A DNA stretch of 49,491 nucleotides, from NCBI GenBank assembly GCA_012840225.1, contig DULU01000035.1, forward strand, positions 1 to 49,491, given 5' to 3'. Below the pieces are notes generated by a model. That model ran no database searches and was not told the origin of the DNA. It saw only the letters and a program-made list of their open reading frames with translations. Positions 38,664 to 46,872 of the stretch are shown here, in pieces. The position numbers and the translations under genes were made by a program. The stretch's first letter is position 1. Each line of letters starts with the position of its first letter. The stretch is from Bacillota bacterium. GTDB taxonomy: Bacteria; Bacillota; Limnochordia; DTU080.

Positions 38664-40826
38664 TCATTCGGCCATCCTTTCCGTCTTTTCCATGATCTCC
38701 TTATAACGTTCGGCGGCATTATCCGGGGTGATGATATAAAATCCCTTATTGGTGAACAACACCAAAGCCGGCTTGGTGCGATCGTCGGCTACCACTCGTC
38801 CTCGGCCTATGCCTTCGACGGTAAAGGTGCCCGAACGGTAATTGCCGATGGATGTGCCCACCCGGTTGGATAAAGGCGGTACTTCTTCCAGCAGGCGGAC
38901 TTCCACCAGCTCTTCGTAGGGTATGACGACGTTTTGGAATTTCACGTAGTCGGGGCCGAATTCATATTCCAGCGTCACTCCCATAATAAACTCCCGCCCC
39001 AGGAAAATGGCCAGACCGATGATGGTCAGGCCGGTCAGGATAATGCGCCCGTAGCGGTAGAAGAGATCCCATAATGAGAACCGGATGCGCAATTTGCCGC
39101 CATCCCTCACCCTGGCGGGAGCGGTCGTTTCGGCTCCTTTTCCGATCCCGAAAGATTGCTGCAGGTAAAGCAGGGGGGCAAGGCGATACATCACGGCTAT
39201 GGCGCCGACGCCCAACAGGAGAAAGATGATCCCCATGGCAGATATAATATACGACATATCCCACCCGCTTTTGTTCATGAAAAGGGCGGCCCGGATCAAG
39301 AGGTAGGCGAGGCCGGCGATGAGAGCCATGACGATCAGATTGTTGGTGTTGCCCTTCATGGCCTGCTGGGGGCTCACCCAATTCAGGCGGGGCCACAGGG
39401 TATCGACGGCGATGGAGAGGGCGGCCAGCGGCACGGCGAAAATGATGCCGAGGATGAGGCCGATGCCGGCGGCTTTCGCAGGCAAGCCCAGCGGAATAAG
39501 CACCACAGCCATCAGCGCCCCGATCACGGCAGCGATCACCAAGGTGAAGACGAGTTTGGCGAGAAGCTGGATCCGTGGCGCTACCGGGATCACCTGCGAT
39601 ATCCAAAACAGCATGCCCTCCCGGGAGATGGCAGTGGCCGGAATAGAGGCAATAATGGGATTGATGGCCACCAGGCCGGCAAAGCCCAGTGTGCCCCAGA
39701 GTTGGAATTCAGGCAAGGCAGCGAGTTGGCGCAATTGGGCCAGGCTGTTCCCTGATATAACGGCAATGAACAACAGCAGGGGAGGGATGATCAGAGCTTG
39801 TGCGGCTGTCATGGCGAAGATGGGGTTCCGGATGATGAGCAGCCATTCCCGGCTCACCAGGGCGGCCAAAACCGGCCGGGGGGAGATGAGCATCTCCCGT
39901 TCCAGAGGGCCGGATGCCTGCCGGCTTTTCTTTTTCGGTACAGCTCCGCTGCCCAGCAGTCCCTGGTAGAAGGAGTGTCGGGCGACAAACCACAGCCCGG
40001 CTAGGGAAAGGGCGGTGATCAGGAGAAACATGGCCAGATTGAGTCCGGCTTTGGCCCCCGGTTCCACCAAAGCCAAGGCGCCCCAGAGTGCCGGAGGAAA
40101 CCTGCGGCCGACGATGGACAAGAGGCTGTTGGGTCCTCCTGACAGGAGCCGCGCCACTTCGTCCGGAACGACACCGCGCGAGTCAAAGAAAGCGGAAATA
40201 GATGATACGGCAATAGTAATGCCAAAGAAGATCAGCATCAATATGACCCGCACCGTATCCGGGCGGTGGGCGAGACGGGTGAAGCGCATCAGGAGCACGA
40301 TCGCTATGCCGGCCAAGCCCAGCGGCAGCAGCGGCAAGAGCAGCATGATGATGGGAGAGAGCAGCCAGTATAGGAGACCGGCTTCCTGCTTCAGACCATA
40401 AATGATCAGCGGCGGCAAGGTCAGCGGTATGACGGTGAGATACTCGGAAATTACCACCAAACCGAGTTTGGCCCCCAGGATGATCTGTGGGGGAATAGGC
40501 AAAGGTACCAACAGCTCCAGATCATGCGAGAAGTAGAAAATGGAGATGAGGTAAAACAGGCCGAAAACCAGCACGATCATCTGGGCCAGCAAAAACCCGA
40601 GCAGCACGATCATACCGGGCTGGTTGAGCTGCACCGACACATTATGCAAGCTGTTCAGCAAGCGCAGGTAAAACGTGAGCAAAAGGTAGCCCACCCCGAT
40701 GAAGCCGGCCAGCGCCAAAAAGGGCTGCCACAGAGCTTCTTTCCGGCGCACATACCGGTCATAGGCGGCGGAGAGGCCGAATTGCTGTTTGAGAAAAACG
40801 CCGAGGAGAATCAGAAAGATTTTCAT
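38664..40826 (-). CDS. ABC-2 type exporter permease with C-terminal PH-like domain
   Basis: The 720-residue product is dominated by about 12 to 14 hydrophobic segments, for example FLALAGFIGVGYLLLTFYL, IIMLLLPLLPLGLAGIAIVLL and MGIIFLLLGVGAIAVMY. It resembles the putative ABC exporter family that pairs with a single ATPase. The last 110 residues, after one final membrane segment, read as a compact beta-rich soluble domain (EYEFGPDYVKFQNVVIPYEELVEVRLLEE, ALVLFTNKGFYIITP). It resembles a bacterial PH-like domain and is an unusual fusion. The start ATG overlaps the last four bases of the ATPase gene, indicating translational coupling. The substrate is unknown. Confidence 0.8.
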   Translation of the reverse strand: MKIFLILLGVFLKQQFGLSAAYDRYVRRKEALWQPFLALAGFIGVGYLLLTFYLRLLNSLHNVSVQLNQPGMIVLLGFLLAQMIVLVFGLFYLISIFYFSHDLELLVPLPIPPQIILGAKLGLVVISEYLTVIPLTLPPLIIYGLKQEAGLLYWLLSPIIMLLLPLLPLGLAGIAIVLLMRFTRLAHRPDTVRVILMLIFFGITIAVSSISAFFDSRGVVPDEVARLLSGGPNSLLSIVGRRFPPALWGALALVEPGAKAGLNLAMFLLITALSLAGLWFVARHSFYQGLLGSGAVPKKKSRQASGPLEREMLISPRPVLAALVSREWLLIIRNPIFAMTAAQALIIPPLLLFIAVISGNSLAQLRQLAALPEFQLWGTLGFAGLVAINPIIASIPATAISREGMLFWISQVIPVAPRIQLLAKLVFTLVIAAVIGALMAVVLIPLGLPAKAAGIGLILGIIFAVPLAALSIAVDTLWPRLNWVSPQQAMKGNTNNLIVMALIAGLAYLLIRAALFMNKSGWDMSYIISAMGIIFLLLGVGAIAVMYRLAPLLYLQQSFGIGKGAETTAPARVRDGGKLRIRFSLWDLFYRYGRIILTGLTIIGLAIFLGREFIMGVTLEYEFGPDYVKFQNVVIPYEELVEVRLLEEVPPLSNRVGTSIGNYRSGTFTVEGIGRGRVVADDRTKPALVLFTNKGFYIITPDNAAERYKEIMEKTERMAE

Positions 40827-41629
40827 TTGTCTTCACGGCTCCTCTCCTTCTCCCTCTCTCGCTTCCCTGCTTCCGCCTCCGTCTCCGTTTCTGTGGTCTC
40901 GGCTTCGGACTCGGTCAGCTCCAGGAACAGGGTTTCCAACGTGGTATCGGCCATCCTGTCGCGGCGCAACTGCTCCATGGTGCCGCAGGCGATAAGGCGC
41001 CCTTTGCGGATGATGCCCACCCTGTCGCACAGCCGCTCGGCCACGTCCAATATGTGCGTGGAGAAAAAGACGGTGCCGCCGGCCCGGCAGTGCTCGTGCA
41101 GGAGGTTTTTGAAGAGGTGCACCGAGCGCGGGTCAAGACCGGTGATCGGCTCGTCGAGCACCAGCAGGTCGGGTTGGGGAATTAAAGCGGCGATCAAGGC
41201 GATCTTCTGCCGCATGCCGTGCGAATAGCTTTTGATTAAGTCGGGAGCGGCGGCGGCCATATCAAAGATATGGAGCAGCCTTTCCAGGCGTTCCCGGCGC
41301 TCTTTGGCCGGTACGCCGTAAACATCGGCTATGAAGCGCACATATTCCAACCCTGTCAGGCGATCGTATATGTTGGGGTTGTCGGGCAGGAAGCTGATGC
41401 GCCGCTTGGCTACTAGCGGTTTCTTCCACACATCGATGCCGTCGAAGACGATAGTGCCGCGATCAGGAGGCAAAAGACCTACTATGGTGCGCAGGGTGGT
41501 GGTTTTGCCTGCACCGTTTGGACCTAAGAAACCGAATATCTCTCCGGAATTTATCTCCAGGTTTAAATTGTCGACCGCCCAGGTTTTCCCCCGGTCGTAG
41601 CTTTTGCTGACTCCTTTTAATTGCAGCAC
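40823..41629 (-). CDS. ABC transporter ATP-binding protein
   Basis: A 268-residue ABC ATPase. Walker A is GFLGPNGAGKTTTLR, the Q-loop region ISFLPDNPNIYDRLTG, the signature YSHGMRQKIALIAAL (SHGMRQ in place of LSGGQ), Walker B DLLVLDEPITGLD, and the H-loop histidine FFSTHILD. It powers the downstream permease. The C-terminus is a low-complexity tail, TETETEAEAGKREREKERSRE, encoded by hexanucleotide-like repeats. Start is GTG 41629 with AAGGTGA six bases upstream. The gene follows the sulfatase by 55 bases on the same strand and overlaps the permease by four bases. Confidence 0.93.
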   Translation of the reverse strand: MLQLKGVSKSYDRGKTWAVDNLNLEINSGEIFGFLGPNGAGKTTTLRTIVGLLPPDRGTIVFDGIDVWKKPLVAKRRISFLPDNPNIYDRLTGLEYVRFIADVYGVPAKERRERLERLLHIFDMAAAAPDLIKSYSHGMRQKIALIAALIPQPDLLVLDEPITGLDPRSVHLFKNLLHEHCRAGGTVFFSTHILDVAERLCDRVGIIRKGRLIACGTMEQLRRDRMADTTLETLFLELTESEAETTETETEAEAGKREREKERSREDK

Positions 41630-41684
41630 ATCAATTCACCTTCCCGCTTTTTCCTTTTCTCCCGCTTTTTTCGCCAGGTGATGA

Positions 41685-43046
41685 TCAGGCGTCGATTTCT
41701 TCGGCAAAAACCCGGCGCTGGCCGCTCTTGCGCACCGGTGCCGGCCGGATTTCCGCTTGTCCTTCCCCGGTCTCGGCCAGGCGCCGGAGGAGCCTCTCTC
41801 TCAGACGGGCAGCCACTTCCTGATGCGACTGCCAGCCGATGAGGTTGGTCAGCTCATAGGGATCGGCCTGCAAATCGTATAGGTACTCTTCTTCATACAC
41901 ATCCGAGCAGGAATATTTGCCGCCGTGCTTATCCGGAGCGGTCACGCCGTATTTCCATCTTTTCGTCCTGATGGCCCTGCCGACCTGAGATTCGCTGATC
42001 TGTATGAACACATCGTCCGGCCAGCCTTTCCTGTCGCCGCGCAAGAGCCGCATGAAGGAATGACCGTGCATTTGGCCTGGCGGAGGAGCGGGTATGCCTG
42101 CCGCTTCCAACAAGGTGGGAGGAAGGTCGATCAAGCTGACCAGCTCACGGATCTGGCCGCCGCTGTCGAAACCGGGTCCCTGGATGGCCATGGGGATGCG
42201 GATGGAGCTTTCATGGCAGGAACGCTTGTATTCGCTGTTGCGGGTGCGGAAATGACAGCCGTGGTCGGTGGTGAAAACCACGATGGTGTTATCGCTCAGA
42301 TTCAGGCTTTGCAAGGCATCAAGCAGGCGGCCCAACGCTTCGTCCAGGCGCCGCACCATGCCGTAATAGCCGCCCAGGTGCTGCGGGGCATTGCCTATCA
42401 AAACCTGCAGGTCCGGTGGGGTATAGCGGCCGATATAGCAGTCTTTATACACCTCGGGAGCCGGATAGTCGTCGCGATGGTTTTGAAAATGCGGTTCAAG
42501 ATAAGAGATAAAGAGGAAGAACGGCTCATTTTGATGAGCGTCGATATAGCGGATGGCGGCATCCGTCAAGGCATCCACCCGGTAACCAGGCAATTTCACT
42601 TCCCGGTTGTCTCCGTCGTAGACAATGGCATTATAGGCATCCGACACTGCCTCCAGGACATTGGCGCCTAGCCAGTATTGATATCCGCCGCGCTGTTCGG
42701 ACGCCACCGGCCCTTTGCCGTCGGCCAGGTGCCATTTGCCTATATAAGCCGTATGGTAACCGGCCTCGCCGAAATAATGAGCCAAGGTGCGACTGTCCGG
42801 CGGGAGCGGGATGCCGTTTCTCCAACATCCGACAGCCGTGGCATATTGGCCGGTCTGCAATACGGCCCGGGCCGGCCCGCACACCGGTTGCGGAGTGAAG
42901 GCGTTATATAAATGGGTGCCGCGCTGCGCCATGCGGTCAAAATTGGGCGTCAGGTTTAGCGGGTTACCATGCACTCCGGTGGTATCCCACCGCTGCTGGT
43001 CGGTAAAAAACACCACCACATTTGGCTTTTCTTGTCGATTTGCCAT
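41685..43046 (-). CDS. sulfatase, cysteine type
   Basis: A 453-residue type I sulfatase. VVVFFTDQQRWDTTG gives the first metal aspartates. PVCGPARAVLQTG is the C-x-P-x-R maturation motif, whose cysteine must be converted to formylglycine. YIGKWHL, FVFxxDHG-like VVFTTDHGCHF and SIRIPMAI follow. The start is ATG 43046 because AAGGAG lies eight bases upstream; the frame extends to 43181 with no support. No signal peptide is present, so desulfation would occur in the cytoplasm after uptake of sulfated sugars. No maturation enzyme (anSME or FGE) is in this window. The ABC exporter genes follow on the same strand. Confidence 0.92.
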   Translation of the reverse strand: MANRQEKPNVVVFFTDQQRWDTTGVHGNPLNLTPNFDRMAQRGTHLYNAFTPQPVCGPARAVLQTGQYATAVGCWRNGIPLPPDSRTLAHYFGEAGYHTAYIGKWHLADGKGPVASEQRGGYQYWLGANVLEAVSDAYNAIVYDGDNREVKLPGYRVDALTDAAIRYIDAHQNEPFFLFISYLEPHFQNHRDDYPAPEVYKDCYIGRYTPPDLQVLIGNAPQHLGGYYGMVRRLDEALGRLLDALQSLNLSDNTIVVFTTDHGCHFRTRNSEYKRSCHESSIRIPMAIQGPGFDSGGQIRELVSLIDLPPTLLEAAGIPAPPPGQMHGHSFMRLLRGDRKGWPDDVFIQISESQVGRAIRTKRWKYGVTAPDKHGGKYSCSDVYEEEYLYDLQADPYELTNLIGWQSHQEVAARLRERLLRRLAETGEGQAEIRPAPVRKSGQRRVFAEEIDA

Positions 43047-43150
43047 CTGACCTACTCCTTTATGTTTGCCTGATATGTTATACTTTCCGTGATCAAAGCC
43101 GTACTTCCTTTCGGAATAAATAAGCCGCCAAATTGATGAGGGGTGATATC

Positions 43151-44095
43151 TTGTCCATCCCACGAGTGCTCGTTTCATCATTTACCTTCGGTGAAATCGA
43201 CAGCTCACCTGTTGATCTGTTGAAAAGTTATCCGGCAGTCTACCTTCCCAATCCGTATAAGCGCAAATTGACGGCAGAGGAGATGAAAGAGCTTTTACCT
43301 GGTGTCGACGGGCTGATAGCCGGCACGGAGCCGCTCACCGGCGATGTGTTGGCCAAAGCCACCTCTCTTAAGGTGATTTCCCGTTGCGGCATAGGTATCG
43401 ACAACATAGATCTTAACGCCGCCCGGGAACTGGGCATTGTGGTGCGCCACACGGTGACCGGTCATCCGGAGGCTGTGGCGGAACTGATCCTCGCCGGCAT
43501 CCTTGATGTTTTGCGCAGCGTCTCGGAGAATGATCGCCTGGTGCGCCAGGGTGTATGGCGCCAAACTTTCGGCCTTCTTTTGCGCGGCAAGACAATCGGC
43601 TTGATCGGTTTGGGGCGTATCGGGAAGGTGCTCACCACCCTCCTCCAGCCGTTTGGGACGAAGCTTTTGGCCTTTGATCTTCAGCCCGATCATCAATTCG
43701 CCGAGGCGCATGGGGTGACATTCACTTCTCTGGAGGATCTGTTAACACGTTCGGACATTGTGTCGCTGCATATTCCCTATACGCCGCAATCACACTTCAT
43801 TTTGAATAAAGAGCGCTTGACCATGATGAAAGAGGGCGCCGTTTTGATCAATTGCGCCCGCGGGCGCCTGGTCGATGAAAAGGCTTTGTATGATCTTCTC
43901 AAAGGCGGCCGGTTGCGGGGCGCGTTTATGGACACTTTTGAAAACGAACCATACCATGGTCCCCTCACCGAGCTGCCCAATGTAGTCCTCACCCCCCACA
44001 TGGGTTCGGCTACCCGTGAATCCCGCTTGCAGATGGAGATTGAATCAGTGCAAAACCTGCTGGAGGAGTTCGATAAGATCAAAGCTCGTCCTTGA
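43151..44095 (+). CDS. D-isomer-specific 2-hydroxyacid dehydrogenase (phosphoglycerate dehydrogenase-like)
   Basis: A 314-residue NAD-dependent dehydrogenase. The substrate-binding arginine is in VISRCGIGIDNIDL. The dinucleotide loop is GLIGLGRIGKVL, the helper region LHIPYTPQSHFILN, INCARGRLVDEKALYDLL, and the catalytic Glu and His pair in DTFENEPYHGPL and VVLTPHMGSAT. It has no ACT or ASB regulatory domain, so it is shorter than SerA. Start TTG 43151 has GAGGGGTG seven bases upstream; upstream ATG 43136 has none. It is divergent from the sulfatase. A degenerate copy of part of its own 3' end follows directly after the stop. Confidence 0.9.
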   Translation: MSIPRVLVSSFTFGEIDSSPVDLLKSYPAVYLPNPYKRKLTAEEMKELLPGVDGLIAGTEPLTGDVLAKATSLKVISRCGIGIDNIDLNAARELGIVVRHTVTGHPEAVAELILAGILDVLRSVSENDRLVRQGVWRQTFGLLLRGKTIGLIGLGRIGKVLTTLLQPFGTKLLAFDLQPDHQFAEAHGVTFTSLEDLLTRSDIVSLHIPYTPQSHFILNKERLTMMKEGAVLINCARGRLVDEKALYDLLKGGRLRGAFMDTFENEPYHGPLTELPNVVLTPHMGSATRESRLQMEIESVQNLLEEFDKIKARP

Positions 44096-44181
44096 TTTCT
44101 TTTCAAAGGCAGCCGGTTGCGAGGCGCGTTGATGAACACCCTTGAAAACGAACCATACGATGGTCCCCTCACCGAGTTGCC
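44093..44181 (+). pseudogene. degenerate partial duplicate of the preceding dehydrogenase's 3' region
   Basis: About 88 bases here repeat bases 43891-43978 of the dehydrogenase, including the stretch for RLRGAFMDTFENEPY, with roughly a dozen substitutions and one or two small gaps. The copy starts at the dehydrogenase stop codon and breaks off at GAGTTGCCA. It carries no start signal and cannot give a functional enzyme. It abuts the end of the next gene on the other strand. Confidence 0.85.
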
Positions 44182-44186
44182 ATATA

Positions 44187-44641
44187 TCAATCCTTTTTGC
44201 CTTTCGCCTGGTATTCAGCTTCTATTTCAGATACTCGTGTTTCCAGTTGAGTCAGGCGATATGATGTTTCCTTTTCCCGAATGCCGGAGTCCCGAATCAA
44301 GCCGGTAATATCGCGTCTGATTTGCTCCAATTCCCGAGTCGGAAGGTTCGTATCCATCTTTCCAACATGAGTTTCATTTCGTCCTTGAATTCGCCGAACT
44401 CGTTGCGTATGATTACCAATTCGGCTTTGATCTCGTTGCTATCTTCACGCAGGAGTTTTATCGCAGCATTGGTAGCGTCGATCTCCTTGCGCAAAGTTTG
44501 TATTTCTGCCTTTAATTCTTTGTGGATTTCTTTTTTAAAGGTTTCAAATTGACTCAACATCAGGCTGCGAAATTCACCATTAGAGCGGATGAGCTCAACC
44601 ACCATGTCATACATTTGGTCTAATTTCTGCTCCCCATCCAC
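44187..44641 (-). pseudogene. frameshifted coiled-coil protein
   Basis: The first 95 or so residues, from GTG 44641, are a long helix with heptad-like spacing (FKKEIHKELKAEIQTLRKEID, IRNEFGEFKDEMKLMLE). The frame then ends LGNWSKSDAILPA within 24 residues. The neighbouring frame continues the same character without a break to a stop at 44187-44189: MDTNLPTRELEQIRRDITGL, then YRLTQLETRVSEIEAEY. The full span is 455 bases, one short of a whole number of codons. One base missing at the GGAAAG near 44355 would restore a single reading of 151 residues. A sequencing error in the A run is an equal possibility. The product has no assigned function. Confidence 0.75.
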
Positions 44642-44735
44642 GGCAAGTTCACCACCTTTCCCGTTTCAAGGTGTATTAAGTATATCGGGTGGTGTTTTTC
44701 GGCGGCAAACATCGTGGTGGGGCAAAAAGGACGGT

Positions 44736-45305
44736 TTAGAGAAAAATCGCCTGTAGGAAAACTCTTTCAGACTCATTCAGAGGTTGAATTTCGCCTGTCA
44801 GGTAGTCGACCAGCGGGGTGTGTTGACCTGGTCTGACGATGTCGGTCCCGAAGTATAATCTGTCCTGGAACTCTTCCAGGAACCTCGCCCCATACTCCGG
44901 GTCGCGGTTGACGGCATTAAACCCGCTGCGGGCAGAGAGATCACCGTGCAGGTTCGGGTGACGGCGCATGAGGCGGGGGAGAGCTCCTTCTTCGCGCACC
45001 AGTCCCGTGGGATAACCATGTCGTCCTTTGGGCGAGGGATCGTCGAGGGGGGCAATTTCGGCCCAAAATGGTTGCGAATGCCCGAGGAAAATTAGGCTGA
45101 CCACCTGATAGACCCCGCCGACTTCTTTCATCACCGGTCCTAAATGAACGAAGACGTTTTCGTGAGCAAAGTCGATGGGAGGCATGATGTTCTCTTCCAA
45201 GACTCTCTTCTGGAAGAGGCTGCGGCCGGTATAGAACTTTCCGGTCAGGTAAACGATCTGGCCCAGAACAAGGCTCCTTACATCCTCTTCGCTAGGCGAG
45301 GTCAC
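44736..45305 (-). pseudogene. chimeric remnant: truncated fumarase-type beta subunit joined to amidohydrolase C-terminus
   Basis: The open frame reads SEEDVRSLVLGQIVYLTGKFYTGRSLFQKRVLEEN and FVHLGPVMKEVGG, which match the N-terminal part of the Fe-S hydro-lyase (fumarate/tartrate dehydratase) beta subunit. At about residue 65 it switches to SLIFLGHSQPFWAEI, GALPRLMRRHPNLHGDLSARSG and RFLEEFQDRLYFGTDI, the C-terminal half of an amidohydrolase_2 protein. Neither enzyme is complete: the subunit's C-terminal catalytic part and the amidohydrolase's N-terminal metal site are both missing. GTG 45305 is a possible start, with GGGGAGG 14 bases upstream. The open frame extends further back to 45380 inside the aminotransferase gene. 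I read it as an in-frame deletion fusion, probably inactive. Confidence 0.75.
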
Positions 45306-45323
45306 GTTGTGGCACGTGACCTC
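45298..45323 (-). terminator. hairpin after the DegT aminotransferase gene
   Basis: GAGGTCACG (45298-45306) pairs with CGTGACCTC (45315-45323). It lies 15 bases past the aminotransferase stop on the minus strand and has no T run. It could be a weak terminator or a structure covering the GTG start of the chimeric remnant. Confidence 0.4.
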
Positions 45324-45337
45324 CCCGCAGCAGCGAT

Positions 45338-46633
45338 TTACGAGACCAGTTCCTTCTCCGTTTCCGGAATCATCGGCCAAACCTTGATGATGGCGCGGGC
45401 GATGTCTTCGATATCCTGTTCGGTGTAATTAGGTGACATGGCCACGCATACCAGGGATTCCAGGATATCGTCGGTATTTGGGCAGGATTCGGGGCTATAC
45501 ACCACATGCTCACCCGGCCAGTCGGCGCCGAAGGGCGGCAATGCCGGGTGGGCCAGTCTTTTGCTGGTGATAAAGGCATCCTGCAGCAGGTTTTTGCAGG
45601 AAGAAGAGGGTCCGACCCGGATTCCTTCCGCCGCCAAAGCTTTTTTCAGCCATCGTCCCCGCACCGGTGTGCCTAGATCCATGTAGAAGGCGATGCCGGC
45701 ATCGCCTTCCGGGTCTGCGGAACGGCGCATGACCAAGCCCGGGCATTGGTCGCTTATCAAGCTCAATAGTTTCTTATGGTAGGCCCTGGTTATGGAGATG
45801 ACGGCCCGGTCTATTTTCCTGATCTGTGCCAGCGCCACCGCCCCGGTGAACTCGTTCATGCGAAACTGTAAGCCGCAGAAGGGCTGCTCCTTCGGTCCCT
45901 CGCTTAACTGGGCGGCCAGCGCCGGCCGCAGGAAGCTCAGATCGTGATAACGCGCCGCCCGCTCAAAAACAAGCGGCGAATTGGAGAGGAGCAAGCCGCC
46001 TTCCCCGGTGACCAGCACTTTGTTTTGCTGGAAGCTGAAGCAGGCCACATCACCCAAAGAGCCGACTTTTCTGCCCTTATATTCAGCCCCAAAGGCCTGG
46101 GCGCAGTCTTCCACGACCATAATTTGCCGGCTCCGGGCCAGAGCCAAAATGCGATCCATATCTGCGGCCGCTCCCTGGAAATGCACCACAATTACTGCTT
46201 TGGTGCGCGGCGTGATCTTTTTGGCCAGGTCGTCCGGGTCCATATTGAGAGATCTGTCGATGTCCACAAAAACCGGGGTGGCGCCGAGCAACACAGGCGC
46301 CTCGAAATCGGTGTGCCAGGAGAAGGAGGGGATCAACACCTCATCTCCGGGACCGATACCCAAACCGGCCATGGCACAATAAAAAGAACCGCTGCCGGTG
46401 GCTGTGGCCAGAGCATGACGTACTCCGAAATATTGCCGCGCTTCGGCTTCGAAATCATTCACCATGTGCGGCGGATTGGCGCCATATGCACGGAAGGGCG
46501 CTTTATTTCGGATCACTTCGTTCAAAAGGCTTAATTCTTCTTCCCCGAGGACGCTCGCGCCGAGATACGGATTCGGCAGCGGCGTCGTTCTTACCGGTGT
46601 TCCCCCATCGATGGCCAGCTTTTCTCGGCTCAT
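45338..46633 (-). CDS. DegT/DnrJ/EryC1/StrS-family PLP-dependent aminotransferase
   Basis: A 431-residue sugar aminotransferase family member. The N-terminal AIDGGTPVR matches the family. TATGSGSFYCAMAGLGIGPGDEVLIPSFSWHTDFEAPVLLGATPVFVDID is the cofactor-entry region, given here in outline, and MVVEDCAQAFGAEYKGRKVGS carries the PLP-binding aspartate. SFQQNKVLVTGEGG contains the lysine for the internal aldimine. The active form usually makes amino sugars such as those of surface glycans, but some members are dehydratases. An imperfect palindrome lies 69-99 bases upstream. The gene ends just before a hairpin, and the chimeric remnant follows. Specificity is unknown. Confidence 0.9.
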   Translation of the reverse strand: MSREKLAIDGGTPVRTTPLPNPYLGASVLGEEELSLLNEVIRNKAPFRAYGANPPHMVNDFEAEARQYFGVRHALATATGSGSFYCAMAGLGIGPGDEVLIPSFSWHTDFEAPVLLGATPVFVDIDRSLNMDPDDLAKKITPRTKAVIVVHFQGAAADMDRILALARSRQIMVVEDCAQAFGAEYKGRKVGSLGDVACFSFQQNKVLVTGEGGLLLSNSPLVFERAARYHDLSFLRPALAAQLSEGPKEQPFCGLQFRMNEFTGAVALAQIRKIDRAVISITRAYHKKLLSLISDQCPGLVMRRSADPEGDAGIAFYMDLGTPVRGRWLKKALAAEGIRVGPSSSCKNLLQDAFITSKRLAHPALPPFGADWPGEHVVYSPESCPNTDDILESLVCVAMSPNYTEQDIEDIARAIIKVWPMIPETEKELVS

Positions 46634-46701
46634 TGCTGTTATCCTTCCTTTCCCTTATCCCTTTCCCATTCCTCGGCATCGCTTTTCCCTTATCACTATA
46701 A

Positions 46702-46732
46702 CATTATTCGTAATACAGCAATTACGATAATG
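46702..46732. promoter_or_regulatory. imperfect palindrome upstream of the aminotransferase gene
   Basis: CATTATTCGTAAT (46702-46714) and ATTACGATAATG (46721-46732) are inverted copies differing by one base insertion, around ACAGCA. On the minus strand TATAGT, a -10-like hexamer, lies just downstream, so a bound protein would overlap the promoter. Operator function is inferred. Confidence 0.45.
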
Positions 46733-46872
46733 TATGCAGAGGTTCAAATATATATAAACCTTTGCCGCTCCGCTTATTTCCATAGCAATAACCATCATAT
46801 TCAGTGGCCTTAGGGCGGAATCTCTAGTATAATTTTAATCGTACGCTGTGAAACCACGAAAGGATGGTATAT

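Noticed and set aside
40524-41228. A 234-codon plus-strand frame over the ABC transporter genes
   Set aside because: Its Ser-rich stretch is the antisense of the ATPase repeat tail; both ABC genes are certain.
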